Shown in pieces: positions 18,685 to 27,909 of a stretch of 64,000 nucleotides of DNA; position 1 is the stretch's first letter, and the number at the start of each line of letters is the position of its first letter. The notes beneath the pieces were generated by a model, which was not told the DNA's origin, did not search any database, and saw only the letters and a program-made list of their open reading frames with translations. A program made the position numbers and the translations under genes. This stretch comes from Thermocatellispora tengchongensis (GTDB lineage: Bacteria; Actinomycetota; Actinomycetes; Streptosporangiales; Streptosporangiaceae). The stretch is taken from the NCBI RefSeq assembly GCF_014202315.1, contig NZ_JACHGN010000003.1:124001-188000 (forward strand), in the 5' to 3' direction.

Positions 18685-18744
18685 ATGACCCGCTATCACG
18701 TCTTTATCAGGCCGGCTCCGGGAGGGCCGGTCGCAGCCGCGTGA
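18685..18744 (+). CDS. 19-residue leader peptide, putative Phe/Tyr attenuator
   Basis: ATG-initiated frame MTRYHVFIRPAPGGPVAAA with AAGG 8 bases upstream (a GGAGG also lies directly before the ATG). It contains Tyr as TAT, Phe as TTT and Arg as AGG, codons that are rare in this GC-rich genome, clustered at positions 4-9. It ends 25 bases before a perfect terminator hairpin and 141 bases before a chorismate-mutase gene. This is the layout of an attenuation leader, with Tyr/Phe supply as the plausible signal. Function is inferred. Confidence 0.55.
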   Translation: MTRYHVFIRPAPGGPVAAA

Positions 18745-18767
18745 TCTAGCGACCATCCGGAGCCGGC
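18711..18767 (+). promoter_or_regulatory. Leader hairpin with 11-bp perfect arms
   Basis: GCCGGCTCCGG (18711-18721) and CCGGAGCCGGC (18757-18767) are exact reverse complements. The 5' arm lies within the leader-peptide codons and the 3' arm just before the terminator, so ribosome position on the leader would decide whether it forms. The competing antiterminator pairing was not resolved by eye. Confidence 0.6.
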
Positions 18768-18769
18768 AA

Positions 18770-18803
18770 GGCAGAGACGCCATCGTCTCTGCCTTTTGTG
18801 TTT
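18770..18803 (+). terminator. Intrinsic terminator (attenuator) before the DAHPS/CM gene
   Basis: GGCAGAGACG, loop CCAT, CGTCTCTGCC, then TTTTGTGTTT: a 10-bp perfect stem followed directly by a U-rich run. It lies between the leader peptide and the structural gene with no other plus-strand gene ending nearby, so a regulatory role fits better than ordinary termination. Confidence 0.8.
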
Positions 18804-18885
18804 CTCACCCCCAGTGCCGCAGGTGGCACGCGCAGGGCGCCGGCCGCATGACGGGCGACCGGCCGAGTGTCAGGAGCCGAGAGTT

Positions 18886-19896
18886 ATGTCCTCTGCCGCG
18901 GAGGCGCTACCCCCCGCAACCACGACAACCCGTCCCCGGAGCCACGAGGTTCGCACCGTGCCGATAGGCGAGGCGATGATCGGGGCCCCGGGCGAGGCCG
19001 TCATCGTCGCGCCGGCGCCGGACGGCGGCGCCGCGGCGGCGGACCCGGGCGCGGACGGGCGTCCGGACGTGGGCTGGATCACCATGCGCGCGCCCGGTTC
19101 GGCCGGGGCGCTGGAGGCGGCGCGCCGGCACTGGGCGGGGCCGCTGCTGGTAGAGCCGTCCTCGCCCGCGGACCTGGCCGCGATCCGCGAGACGGCCGAC
19201 GGCGTGATCGTCGGCGCCGCCTGGACCCGCGACCTGGTCCTGGTGCGCGCCTCGGCCCGGCTCGGCCTGCCGGTGATCGTGCAGCGCGGGCCGCACGCGA
19301 GCCTGGGCGAATGGCTGGCCACCGTCCGCGAGTGCGAGGCCGAGGGCAACGACCTGCTGGTGCTGTGCGAGACCGGCGGGCGCGCGCACGACGGGAGCAC
19401 GGCGCCCGACCTCGGGCTGATGCGCGCCGCCAGGGAGCGCTCCGGCCGCCCCGTGCTGGCCGGGCTGGGCGAGGACGCCGGGCTGGCCGGCGCCGCGGTC
19501 GCGGCGGGCGCGGACGGCCTGGTGCTCGCCCCCGGCGCCGACGGCCGCACCGCCGCGGCGGCCCGCCGTACGGCGACGCTGGTGCGCGCGGTCACCGCGC
19601 CCCTGGACGGCCCGTCACGGCCCGGCTCGGTCGCCGCGGCGCGGGCCGAGATCGATCGGGTGGACGCCGCGCTGGCCACCCTCCTGGAGCGGCGCGCCGA
19701 GCTGGCCGGGGTCGTGCAGCGGCTCAAGCCGGTCGGCGGGTTCGCCGGTCGCGACATGGAGCGCGAGCGCCGCCTCGTCGCCGCGATGGCCAGGCACGCG
19801 CCCCGCCTCGGCGAGGCGCGCCTGGCGGCGATCATGAACGCGGTGATCGAGGCGGGCCTGGACCTCAGCGAGGAGGAGCGCCGGGCGTCTCCGTGA
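18886..19896 (+). CDS. Degenerate DAHP-synthase-like domain fused to chorismate mutase (AroQ)
   Basis: 336 residues. The C-terminal part (about 245-325, AEIDRVDAALATLLERRAELAGVVQRLK) is an AroQ-type chorismate mutase helix bundle. The rest resembles a class I DAHP synthase barrel: VIVQRGPHASLGEWL and EGNDLLVLCETGGR align with the family's KRG...EEWL and CERGIRTFE. Several hallmarks are lost: no GPC motif, Lys of KRG is Gln, and the metal-binding ends (DPSHATG, EVHPDP) are replaced. The barrel is therefore probably regulatory or inactive while the mutase (chorismate to prephenate) may be active. AGGAG lies before ATG 18886. It is preceded by the leader peptide and attenuator. Confidence 0.72.
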   Translation: MSSAAEALPPATTTTRPRSHEVRTVPIGEAMIGAPGEAVIVAPAPDGGAAAADPGADGRPDVGWITMRAPGSAGALEAARRHWAGPLLVEPSSPADLAAIRETADGVIVGAAWTRDLVLVRASARLGLPVIVQRGPHASLGEWLATVRECEAEGNDLLVLCETGGRAHDGSTAPDLGLMRAARERSGRPVLAGLGEDAGLAGAAVAAGADGLVLAPGADGRTAAAARRTATLVRAVTAPLDGPSRPGSVAAARAEIDRVDAALATLLERRAELAGVVQRLKPVGGFAGRDMERERRLVAAMARHAPRLGEARLAAIMNAVIEAGLDLSEEERRASP

Positions 19897-21301
19897 CCGG
19901 CGCGGCGGCCGGTCCGGGGACGGCGCGGCGGCGGCGGGCGCACACCGCCCTCCAGCCCAGCGCGATCGCCAGGGCCAGGGCCGGGATCAGCAGGAACGCC
20001 GTACGCTGCGCGCTGTCGGCCACCGCCATCAGCAGCACCACGAGCAGCAGGAACGCCAGCGTCAGCCAGTTGGTCCACGGCGAGCCCGGCATCCGGAACG
20101 CCGGGCGCTCCAGCTCGCCGCGCAGCGCCGCCGCGCGCAGCCGGAGCTGGCAGTACACCAGGGTCCCCCACGTCGTGACCACCCCCAGCGAGGCGACCGC
20201 GGTGGCGATGTCGAAGGCCTGGCGCGGCACGAAGTAGTTCAGCGCGACCCCGCCCAGGAACACGGCCGCGGTGAACAGGATGCCGCCGTACGGCACGTGC
20301 CGGCCGCTCATCCGCCCCGTCGCCGCGGGCGCCTCGCCCCGCAGCGCCATCGCGCGCAGGATGCGGCCGGTGGAGTACAGCCCCGAGTTGCACGACGACA
20401 GCGCGGCGGTGATCACGATCAGGTTCATCACGTCGCCGGCCGCGGGCACGCCCAGCCGGGAGAAGACCGTCACGAACGGCGACTCGCCCGCCGCGTACGC
20501 CGTCCAGGGCAGCACCATCGCCAGCAGCAGCACCGACCCGACGTAGAACACCGCGATCCGCCACACCACCGCGTTGACCGCCTTCGGGATCACCCGCCGC
20601 GGGTCCCTGGTCTCGCCCGCCGCGATGCCGACCAGCTCGATCGACGCGTACGCGAACACCACCGACTGCAGGCTCATCAGCACCACCGGGAACCCCGACG
20701 GGGCGAACCCGCCGTGCGCGGTCAGGTTGCCCGCGCCCGCCCCGCCCACCGAGAACACCACCAGCGCCAGCCCCACGACCAGGAACGTGACGATCGCCAG
20801 CACCTTCAGCAGCGCGAACCAGAACTCCAGCTCCCCGAACACCCGCACCGACAGCAGGTTGACGGCCAGCACCACGGCCAGCGCCGCCAGCGCCGTGATC
20901 CAGTGCGGCAGCGCGGGCGCCCACTTGGCGACGTACGTCGCGATGGCGGTCAGCTCGGCCACCCCGGTGGCGGCCCAGTTGACCCAGTACATCCAGCCCG
21001 TCGCGAAGCCCGCCCAGGGGCCGATGAACGTGTGCGCGTAGTCCACGAACGAGCCCGACGTCGGCCGGTACAGCACCAGCTCGCCCAGGGCCCGCATCAC
21101 GAAGAACGCGGCCACGCCGGCGGCGGCGTACGACAGGACCAGCGCCGGGCCCGCCGCCTCCAGCCGCCCGCCCGCCCCCAGGAACAGCCCCACCCCGATC
21201 GCCCCGCCGATCGCGATCATCTGCACCTGGCGGTTGCCCAGCGCGGGGCTGTATCCTCCGTTCATGGGCTCGCTCGTATGTTCGATTCTCGCCGCGTCCA
21301 C
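19865..21301 (-). CDS. Amino-acid permease, APC/AAT family
   Basis: About 478-residue transporter with 12 predicted TM segments. The N-terminal LGNRQVQMIAIGGAIGVGLFLGAG is the signature of the AAT group (AnsP, GabP, aromatic amino-acid permeases); a proton-coupled importer in the cytoplasmic membrane. The exact substrate cannot be assigned. GTG 21301 is preferred because GGGGGG stands 6 bases upstream; ATG 21265 is the alternative. Its 3' end overlaps the convergent DAHPS/CM gene by 32 bases. Confidence 0.88.
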   Translation of the reverse strand: MDAARIEHTSEPMNGGYSPALGNRQVQMIAIGGAIGVGLFLGAGGRLEAAGPALVLSYAAAGVAAFFVMRALGELVLYRPTSGSFVDYAHTFIGPWAGFATGWMYWVNWAATGVAELTAIATYVAKWAPALPHWITALAALAVVLAVNLLSVRVFGELEFWFALLKVLAIVTFLVVGLALVVFSVGGAGAGNLTAHGGFAPSGFPVVLMSLQSVVFAYASIELVGIAAGETRDPRRVIPKAVNAVVWRIAVFYVGSVLLLAMVLPWTAYAAGESPFVTVFSRLGVPAAGDVMNLIVITAALSSCNSGLYSTGRILRAMALRGEAPAATGRMSGRHVPYGGILFTAAVFLGGVALNYFVPRQAFDIATAVASLGVVTTWGTLVYCQLRLRAAALRGELERPAFRMPGSPWTNWLTLAFLLLVVLLMAVADSAQRTAFLLIPALALAIALGWRAVCARRRRAVPGPAAAPVTETPGAPPR

Positions 21302-21532
21302 CGATGTCCCCCCGTAAACCCGCAGCTCAGGCCCCTGTGCCTGGCCCGTGACCGGCCGGTCACAGGTCACGGTTGAGACTGTAGGGCGAGGTGTGCCCAA
21401 AGCCGCGGAGAACGCGCGTAGGCTCATCGTCAGCCCGCCCGCACGCGGGCGGGCGATCGGCAACGGGGTAGTCGAGGGAGCCGCGTGAGCGAGCGCAGCG
21501 TTTCAGCGCACGCGGCTGACGAAGGAGGTCGC

Positions 21533-24500
21533 GTGAGCGAGTCGTTTGTCCATCTGCACGTCCACACCGAGTACTCCATGCTCGACGGTGCGGCGAGGCT
21601 CAAGCAGATGTTCAAGCAGGTCGGCGAGCTGGGCATGCCGGCCATCGCGATCACCGACCACGGCAACATGCACGGCGCCTACGACTTCTACAAGCAGGCG
21701 ACCGGGGCGGGCATCAAGCCGATCATCGGCATCGAGGCGTACGTCGCGCCCGAGGCCCGGCACAACAAGAAGCCGGTGCTGTGGGGCGAGCCGCACCAAA
21801 AGCGCGACGACGTCTCCGCCGGCGGCTACTACACCCACATGACCATCTGGGCCCGCAACCGCACCGGCCTGCACAACCTGATGAAGCTCACCTCCCGCGC
21901 CTACACCGAGGGCTTCGTCCGCAAGTGGGCCCGCATGGACACCGAGCTGCTCGCCGAGCACAGCGAGGGGCTCATGGCCACCACCGGCTGCCCCTCCGGC
22001 GAGGTGCAGACCAGGCTGCGCCTCGGCCAGTACGACGAGGCGGTGGCCGCCGCCGCGAAGTACCAGGAGATCTTCGGCAAGGACAACTACTACCTGGAGA
22101 TCATGGACCACGGCCTCGACATCGAGCGCCGCGTCCGCGACGGGCTGACCAGGATCAGCAAGGAGCTGGGCATCCCGCCGCTGGTCACCAACGACTCCCA
22201 CTACACCTACGAGTCCGACGCCGCCGGCCACGACGCCCTGCTGTGCATCCAGACCGGCAAGCAGCTCTCCGACCCCGACCGCTTCCGCTTCGACGGCACC
22301 GGCTACTACATCAAGACCGCCGACGAGATGCGGGCCATCGACTCCTCCGACCTGTGGGCCGAGGGCTGCCGCAACACCCTCCTGGTCGCCGAGAAGGTCG
22401 ATCCCGAGGGCATGTTCACCTACAAGAACCTGATGCCCAGCTTCCCGGTGCCCGAGGGCGAGACCGAGGAGAGCTGGTTCCGCAAGCAGGTCTGGGAGGG
22501 CATGCACCGGCGCTGGCCCGAAGGCCCCGACGAGGAGCACCGCAAGCAGGTCGAGTACGAGATCGACATCATCCTGCAGATGGGCTTCCCGTCCTACTTC
22601 CTCGTGGTCGCCGACTTCATCATGTGGGCCAAGCGCAACGGCATCCGCGTCGGCCCCGGGCGAGGGTCGGCGGCGGGCTCGCTGGTGGCGTACGCGCTGG
22701 GCATCACCGACCTCGACCCGCTCCCGCACGGACTGATCTTCGAGCGGTTCCTCAACCCCGACCGCGTGTCCATGCCCGACGTCGACATCGACTTCGACGA
22801 GCGCAGGCGCGGCGACGTGATCCGCTACGTCACCGAGAAGTGGGGCGCCGACAAGGTCGCCATGATCGCCACCTTCGGCACCATCAAGGCGAAGGCCGCC
22901 ATCAAGGACGCCGCGCGCGTCCTCGGCTACCCCTACGCGCTGGGCGACAAGGTGTCCAAGGCGTTCCCGCCGGCCGTGATGGGCAAGGACATCCCGCTCA
23001 GCGGCATCTTCGACCCCGAGCACCCCCGCTACAACGAGGCCGGCGAGCTGCGCAAGCTCTACGAGGAGGACGTCGACGTCAAGGCGGCCATCGACCTCGG
23101 CCGGGGCCTGGAGGGCCTGATCCGGCAGACCGGCGTGCACGCCGCCGGCGTCATCCTGTCGGCCGAGCCGCTGACCGACAACATCCCGATCATGCGCCGC
23201 GACTCCGACGGCGCGATCATCACGCAGTTCGACTACCCGACCTGCGAGACGCTCGGCCTGCTGAAGATGGACTTCCTGGGCCTGCGCAACCTCACGATCA
23301 TCGACGACTGCCTGAAGATGATCGAGGCCAACACCGGCACCATGATCGACCTGCTGAAGGTGCCGCTCGACGACCGCAAGACGTACGAGCTGCTGGGGCG
23401 GGGCGACACCCTGGGCGTGTTCCAGCTCGATGGCGGCGGCATGCGCTCGCTGCTGCGGCTGATGAAGCCCGACAACTTCGAGGACATCTCCGCGGTCGGC
23501 GCCCTCTACCGGCCCGGCCCGATGGGCGCCAACTCCCACACCAACTACGCCCTGCGCAAGAACGGCCAGCAGAAGATCGAGCCGATCCACCCCGAGTTCG
23601 AGGAGTCCCTGGCCGACATCCTCGGCACGACCTACGGCCTGATCGTCTACCAGGAGCAGGTCATGGCCATCGCGCAGAAGGTCGCCGGGTTCTCGCTCGG
23701 CAAAGCGGACCTGCTGCGCCGCGCGATGGGCAAGAAGAAGAAGGCCGAGCTGGACAAGCAGTTCGAGTCCTTCGAGGCCGGCATGAAGGCCAACGGCTAC
23801 TCCGACGAGGCCATCAAGACCCTGTGGGACATCCTGCTCCCGTTCTCCGACTACGCCTTCAACAAGGCCCACAGCGCGGCGTACGGGCTGGTGTCCTACT
23901 GGACCGCCTACCTCAAGGCCAACTACCCCGCCGAGTACATGGCGGCCCTGCTCACCTCGGTCAAGGACGACAAGGACAAGTCGGCCCTCTACCTCAACGA
24001 GTGCCGCCGCATGGGCATCAAGGTCCTGCCGCCCGACGTCAACGACTCCGACTTCGACTTCACCCCGCGCGGCACCGACATCCGCTTCGGCCTGTCCGCG
24101 ATCCGCAACGTCGGCGGCAACGTCGTGGACGGCATCATCAGCGCCCGCCGCGACAAGGGCCGCTTCGCCGACTTCAAGGACTTCCTGCGCAAGGTCCCCG
24201 CGATCGTGTGCAACAAGCGCGTCATCGAGTCGCTGATCAAGGCCGGCGCGTTCGACTCGTTCGGGCACGTCCGCAAGGGCCTGGTCATGGTGCACGAGCA
24301 GGCCGTCGATGCGATCATCGACATCAAGAAGAACGAGGCGATCGGCCAGGACTCCCTCTTCGGCGCCATTGAGGGCACCGAGGACCAGACCTTCGACGTG
24401 CAGATCCCCCCGGGCGAGTGGGACAAGACCACCCTGCTCACCTTCGAGCGCGAGATGCTCGGCCTGTACGTCTCCGACCACCCGCTCTTCGGCGTCGAGC

Positions 24501-25054
24501 ACATCCTCGCCCAGGGCGCCGACTGCTCCATCGCCGCCCTCCAGGACGAGATCCGCCCCGACGGCCAGGTCGTCACGGTCGGCGGCATCCTGTCGGGCGT
24601 GCAGCGCAAGGTGACCAAGAAGGGCGACACCTGGGTCCTGTGCAACCTGGAGGACCTCGAAGGCGCGATCGAGGTCATGGTCTTCCCGTCGGCGTACCAA
24701 CTGTGCTCCACCGTCCTCGCCGAGGACGCGATCGTCTTCGTCAAGGGCCGCCTGGACAAGCGCGAGGACGTCGCCAAGATCATCGCCATGGAGGTCACCG
24801 CCCCCGACCTCTCCCAGGAGGCCGGCGGCCCCCTGCTGGTCAGCCTCCCCCTCAACCGCTGCACCCCACCCGTGGTCGCCGGCCTGAAGGAGGTCCTGAC
24901 CACCCACCCCGGCACCACCGAGATCCACCTCCAGGTCCACAACGGCCCCAAGACGACCGTCGTCCGCCTCGACGACCGCCTCCGCGTGACCCCGTCCCCG
25001 GCCCTGATGGGCGACCTCAAACAACTCCTGGGCCCCGCCTGCCTGGGCGCCTGA
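21533..25054 (+). CDS. dnaE: DNA polymerase III alpha subunit, DnaE1
   Basis: 1173-residue replicative polymerase. The N-terminal PHP domain begins [15 protein letters not shown], with the metal-binding His/Asp set that gives DnaE1 proofreading in actinobacteria. The palm catalytic Asp cluster is in [13 protein letters not shown], preceded by [18 protein letters not shown]. The C-terminus has the helix-hairpin-helix, the OB fold ([18 protein letters not shown]) and the tail. GTG 21533 is chosen over GTG 21485 because AAGGAGGT stands 5 bases upstream and the family starts at this point. Length is that of DnaE1. Confidence 0.98.
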   Translation: MSESFVHLHVHTEYSMLDGAARLKQMFKQVGELGMPAIAITDHGNMHGAYDFYKQATGAGIKPIIGIEAYVAPEARHNKKPVLWGEPHQKRDDVSAGGYYTHMTIWARNRTGLHNLMKLTSRAYTEGFVRKWARMDTELLAEHSEGLMATTGCPSGEVQTRLRLGQYDEAVAAAAKYQEIFGKDNYYLEIMDHGLDIERRVRDGLTRISKELGIPPLVTNDSHYTYESDAAGHDALLCIQTGKQLSDPDRFRFDGTGYYIKTADEMRAIDSSDLWAEGCRNTLLVAEKVDPEGMFTYKNLMPSFPVPEGETEESWFRKQVWEGMHRRWPEGPDEEHRKQVEYEIDIILQMGFPSYFLVVADFIMWAKRNGIRVGPGRGSAAGSLVAYALGITDLDPLPHGLIFERFLNPDRVSMPDVDIDFDERRRGDVIRYVTEKWGADKVAMIATFGTIKAKAAIKDAARVLGYPYALGDKVSKAFPPAVMGKDIPLSGIFDPEHPRYNEAGELRKLYEEDVDVKAAIDLGRGLEGLIRQTGVHAAGVILSAEPLTDNIPIMRRDSDGAIITQFDYPTCETLGLLKMDFLGLRNLTIIDDCLKMIEANTGTMIDLLKVPLDDRKTYELLGRGDTLGVFQLDGGGMRSLLRLMKPDNFEDISAVGALYRPGPMGANSHTNYALRKNGQQKIEPIHPEFEESLADILGTTYGLIVYQEQVMAIAQKVAGFSLGKADLLRRAMGKKKKAELDKQFESFEAGMKANGYSDEAIKTLWDILLPFSDYAFNKAHSAAYGLVSYWTAYLKANYPAEYMAALLTSVKDDKDKSALYLNECRRMGIKVLPPDVNDSDFDFTPRGTDIRFGLSAIRNVGGNVVDGIISARRDKGRFADFKDFLRKVPAIVCNKRVIESLIKAGAFDSFGHVRKGLVMVHEQAVDAIIDIKKNEAIGQDSLFGAIEGTEDQTFDVQIPPGEWDKTTLLTFEREMLGLYVSDHPLFGVEHILAQGADCSIAALQDEIRPDGQVVTVGGILSGVQRKVTKKGDTWVLCNLEDLEGAIEVMVFPSAYQLCSTVLAEDAIVFVKGRLDKREDVAKIIAMEVTAPDLSQEAGGPLLVSLPLNRCTPPVVAGLKEVLTTHPGTTEIHLQVHNGPKTTVVRLDDRLRVTPSPALMGDLKQLLGPACLGA

Positions 25055-25065
25055 CCCCCACCTGA

Positions 25066-25384
25066 CCTCCGCGCGGCCGCGCACCCGTGACGGACACGCC
25101 GGCCCGCCCACATGCCCTCGCGCGGCCGCGCGCAGGTGCTGGGTGTGCCGGCGCGCTCGCGTGGCCGCGCGCGCATGGCGGATAGTGCCGGCCCGCCCCG
25201 TGTGTCCTCGTGCGGCCGCGCGCCTGTGACGGACATGCCGGCCCGCTCGCGTGTCCTCGCGCGGCCGTGTGCGGGTGGTGGGCATGTCGGCCCGCTCGCG
25301 TGTACTTGCGCGGCCGTGCACGCGTGGCGGGTATGTCGGCCTGCCCGTGTGTTCTCGCACGGCCGCGCTGTGCTGTGGGCTGCT
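25066..25384. repeat. 49-bp tandem repeat array, about 6.5 copies
   Basis: Head-to-tail units, each with a CTCGCGCGGCCGCGCG core then TGCCGGCCCGCTCGCGTGT-like sequence. Units 4-6 (25206-25254, 25255-25303, 25304-25352) are exactly 49 bp; unit 1 is about 50 bp, units 2-3 carry an indel near their junction, and the last is partial. Copies differ at several positions and 49 is not a multiple of 3. Each unit contains a near-palindromic GCGCGGCCGCGC. Confidence 0.85.
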
Positions 25385-25635
25385 GACCCACCTGACCCAC
25401 CCACCACTCCCTGCTGGGGCCCCTCGGGCCCGCCTTGCACGCACGCGGCGTACCCCCGCAGCCCCGGCATGCGCGGACTGTGCGTGCGCGCCTACACCCA
25501 CGGCCGCATGCGCGCTGGGGTGGCGGTGGTCCGCATGCGCGGAGGGCGGGAGGCCTCTGCTCGCCCACCACGGGCCCGGTCCTGGCCGGTGAAACGGGCC
25601 TGCGTTAACCCGCGCGTAACAAGCCCGTAACGCCA

Positions 25636-25665
25636 TTGACGGACATCAGATATCTGATCTATTTT
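25636..25665 (+). promoter_or_regulatory. Operon promoter with palindromic operator in its spacer
   Basis: TTGACG (25636-25641), 18-base spacer, TATTTT (25660-25665). The spacer contains the perfect palindrome ATCAGATATCTGAT (25645-25658), placed so that a bound repressor would block RNA polymerase. The AT-rich site stands out from its surroundings. The likely binder is the FadR-type GntR regulator encoded within the operon; this is inferred. Confidence 0.65.
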
Positions 25666-25700
25666 CCCTTCTCAGTGATCCATGACACGGGAGGGCCCTC

Positions 25701-26948
25701 ATGAGATTCGGTGGGCGTTCGTTCCGTCGTGCCGCGGCGCTGCTCGCGGCGGGCGTGCTGGTGGCGGGCTGCGGCGGTGGGGCCGGTGGTGACGCCTCGA
25801 CAGCCGAGGGTGGCAAGACGGTGAGCCTGTGGCACTACTACGGCCCGCCGGACAGTGCGACCGGGGCGGCACTGGTGCGGCTCGTGGAGCGGTACGAGAA
25901 GGAGCACCCTGGCGTCGACATCCAGCCCCGGCACATCCCGTTCGGCGACTTCACCCGCACCCTGCTGCAGTCCGCGGCGGGTGGCGATCTTCCCGACATC
26001 GCCCTGATCAACGCCTTCCACACCGAGGCGATGGTGGAGGCGGGCGTCATCCAGGAACTGGACGACCGGGTCGCGGCCTGGGGCAAGAAGGACGGCTTCT
26101 TCCCGGCGAGCTGGCGGACGACCCAGGTGGGCGGCAAGACGTACGGGCTGCCCCACCTCGCCGACGCGTACGCCGTCTACTACAACACCAAGATGCTCGA
26201 CAAGGCCGGCGTCGAGCCGCCGCGGACGTGGGACGAGATGGCCGAGGCCGCGAAGAAGCTGGCGACCGGCGGGCGGCAGGGGCTGGCGGTGAGCGGCATC
26301 GAGGGCGACGAGGGGGCCACCGGTCTGATCATCCGGATCCTCGCGGCCGGGGGCGACGTGGCCGACGTGGACTCGCCCGAGGCGAACGAGGCGCTGACGC
26401 AGTTCAAGGAGATGGTGGACGACGGCGCCATGTCCAAGGGCATGCTCGGCTGGAACGAGGAGGACGTCAAGAACCAGTTCGCCAACGAGCAGACCGCGAT
26501 GATGATCAACTCGGCCACGTACGTCAGCACGCTGCGCACCGAGAAGCCCGACCTGGAGTGGAAGGTGGCGCTGCTGCCCGAGGACGAGCAGCGGCTGACC
26601 CTGCTCGGGGCCGAGAACCTGACCATCACGGCCGGTAGCCGCGATCCCGACGCCGCCTGGGACGTGATGACGTGGATGCAGCGTCCCGAGGTCCTGGCCG
26701 AGTACCTTCCCGACCGCAACAAGCTGCCGGCCCGCCTCGACGTCCCGGCCGGGCAGGACGAGACGCGGGCGGTCTTCCAGGAGCAGCTCAAGTCGGCCTG
26801 GGTGCCCGAGGGCAAGCTGGCCGGCGCCGCGGGAGAGGTGTTCACCCACATCCAGGGAGCGTTGCAGGCCGCGGTCAGCGGCTCGGCGAGTGTGGCCGAC
26901 GCCTTGACGCAGGCCCAGCAGAAGATCGACAAGGCGCTGGCCGGCTAG
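25701..26948 (+). CDS. Sugar ABC transporter substrate-binding lipoprotein (CUT1)
   Basis: 415-residue extracellular binding protein. A signal peptide (RRAAALLAAGVLVAGC) ends in a lipobox with Cys24, so it should be lipid-anchored outside. Family-1 binding-protein features include WHYYGPP, VERYEKEHPGVDI, PDIALINAFHT and YGLPHLADAYAVYYNTKM. The ligand is probably an oligosaccharide or acidic sugar, judged from neighbours. First gene of the operon, directly after the operator, with GGAGGG before the ATG. The permease genes follow after 1 base. Confidence 0.92.
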   Translation: MRFGGRSFRRAAALLAAGVLVAGCGGGAGGDASTAEGGKTVSLWHYYGPPDSATGAALVRLVERYEKEHPGVDIQPRHIPFGDFTRTLLQSAAGGDLPDIALINAFHTEAMVEAGVIQELDDRVAAWGKKDGFFPASWRTTQVGGKTYGLPHLADAYAVYYNTKMLDKAGVEPPRTWDEMAEAAKKLATGGRQGLAVSGIEGDEGATGLIIRILAAGGDVADVDSPEANEALTQFKEMVDDGAMSKGMLGWNEEDVKNQFANEQTAMMINSATYVSTLRTEKPDLEWKVALLPEDEQRLTLLGAENLTITAGSRDPDAAWDVMTWMQRPEVLAEYLPDRNKLPARLDVPAGQDETRAVFQEQLKSAWVPEGKLAGAAGEVFTHIQGALQAAVSGSASVADALTQAQQKIDKALAG

Positions 26949-26949
26949 C

Positions 26950-27909
26950 GTGCCGAACCAGGAGAAGGCGGTGACGCTGCTGCTCGGCAAGCGCCGCGCC
27001 GTGGTCGCGGGGGTGAGCCCGCGGCCGCGGCGGCGGGTGCCGCTCTCGGCGTACCTGTTCGTGCTGCCCGCGGTGCTCTTCGTCGCGGCGACCGTGCTGT
27101 ACCCGCTGGCGTACAACATCGACCTCAGCTTCCGCGATGTGGGCCTGCGGGAGATCGTGGCCGGCGGCGGCGATTTCGTCGGGCTGCGGAACTACGCCGC
27201 CGAGCTGGGCCGGCCGGAGTTCCGCCACGCGCTCGCCGTCTCGCTGATCTACACCGTGCTCAGCGTCGGGCTGGCCTTCGGCTGCGGCCTGGCCATGGCG
27301 GTCTTCCTCAACCGCCGCTTCCCCGGCCGCAACCTCATGCGCTCGGCCCTGCTGGTGGCGTGGGTGCTGCCCACCGTCGTCAGCGCCAACATCTGGCGCT
27401 GGATGCTCGACGGCACCTACGGGCTGGTCAACACGGCCCTCGGCGGGCTCGGCCTGATCGACCGCGGCGTGTTCTGGCTGGTCGAACCGGTGACGGCGCT
27501 GGCGGCGGTGATCCTGGCCACGGTGTGGACGATGGCGCCGTTCGCGATGATCCTGCTGCTGGCCGGCCTGCAGAACATCCCGGCCACCCTGTACGAGGCC
27601 GCGCGCATCGACGGCGCGGGCGCGCTGCGCCGTTTCACGAGCATCACGATGCCGATGCTGCGCCCGGTGAACATGACGGTCCTGCTGTTGCTGTTCGTCA
27701 CCACGTTCAAGACCTTCGACACGATCTACCTGATGACCCGTGGCGGGCCCGGTGACGCGACCACCATCCTGCCCATCCACGCCTACCTGGAGGCGTTCCA
27801 GTTCTTCAGGTTCGGCACGGGAGCCGCCGCGACCACCGTCATGCTGCTCATCCCGCTGCTGCTGAGCGTGTTCTACTTCCGCGCGCTGAGGAAGGAGGAC
27901 CTGGCATGA
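26950..27909 (+). CDS. Sugar ABC transporter permease, MalF/UgpA type
   Basis: 319-residue inner-membrane subunit with six TM segments after an Arg-rich N-terminus. The binding-protein-dependent transport signature EAARIDGAGALRRFTSITMPML, which contacts the ATPase, is at about 217-238. Starts 1 base after the binding-protein stop; its end overlaps the next permease by 4 bases. Pairs with that permease to form the channel. Confidence 0.92.
   Translation: MPNQEKAVTLLLGKRRAVVAGVSPRPRRRVPLSAYLFVLPAVLFVAATVLYPLAYNIDLSFRDVGLREIVAGGGDFVGLRNYAAELGRPEFRHALAVSLIYTVLSVGLAFGCGLAMAVFLNRRFPGRNLMRSALLVAWVLPTVVSANIWRWMLDGTYGLVNTALGGLGLIDRGVFWLVEPVTALAAVILATVWTMAPFAMILLLAGLQNIPATLYEAARIDGAGALRRFTSITMPMLRPVNMTVLLLLFVTTFKTFDTIYLMTRGGPGDATTILPIHAYLEAFQFFRFGTGAAATTVMLLIPLLLSVFYFRALRKEDLA

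Larger units (their letters stand above)
18485..18885. other. Divergent control region, kinase gene and DAHPS/CM gene
   Basis: A 400-base interval. The right half is filled by the leader peptide and two hairpins annotated separately. The left half (18485-18680) has lower GC than its surroundings and should hold both promoters; no convincing -35/-10 pair was found. Confidence 0.6.
25055..25700. other. Gene-free interval between dnaE and the carbohydrate operon
   Basis: About 650 bases. The first half is a 49-bp tandem-repeat array, the second (25385-25630) has no recognised feature, and the right end has the operon promoter and operator. Long frames across it simply translate the repeats. Confidence 0.65.

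Noticed and set aside
21485-21532. Upstream GTG as the dnaE start
   Set aside because: The family N-terminus and a better ribosome site are at GTG 21533; the upstream stretch repeats GTGAGCGAG-type sequence.
25066-25384. CRISPR array
   Set aside because: Units are contiguous without unique spacers, and no cas genes are present.
25112-25630. 172-codon frame across the 49-bp repeat array
   Set aside because: It is a translation of the repeats, which are not a multiple of 3 and so shift frame each unit; no start signal.
21503-25636. Very long minus-strand frame antisense to dnaE (1377 codons)
   Set aside because: Low-complexity antisense translation without any domain; dnaE is certain on the other strand.
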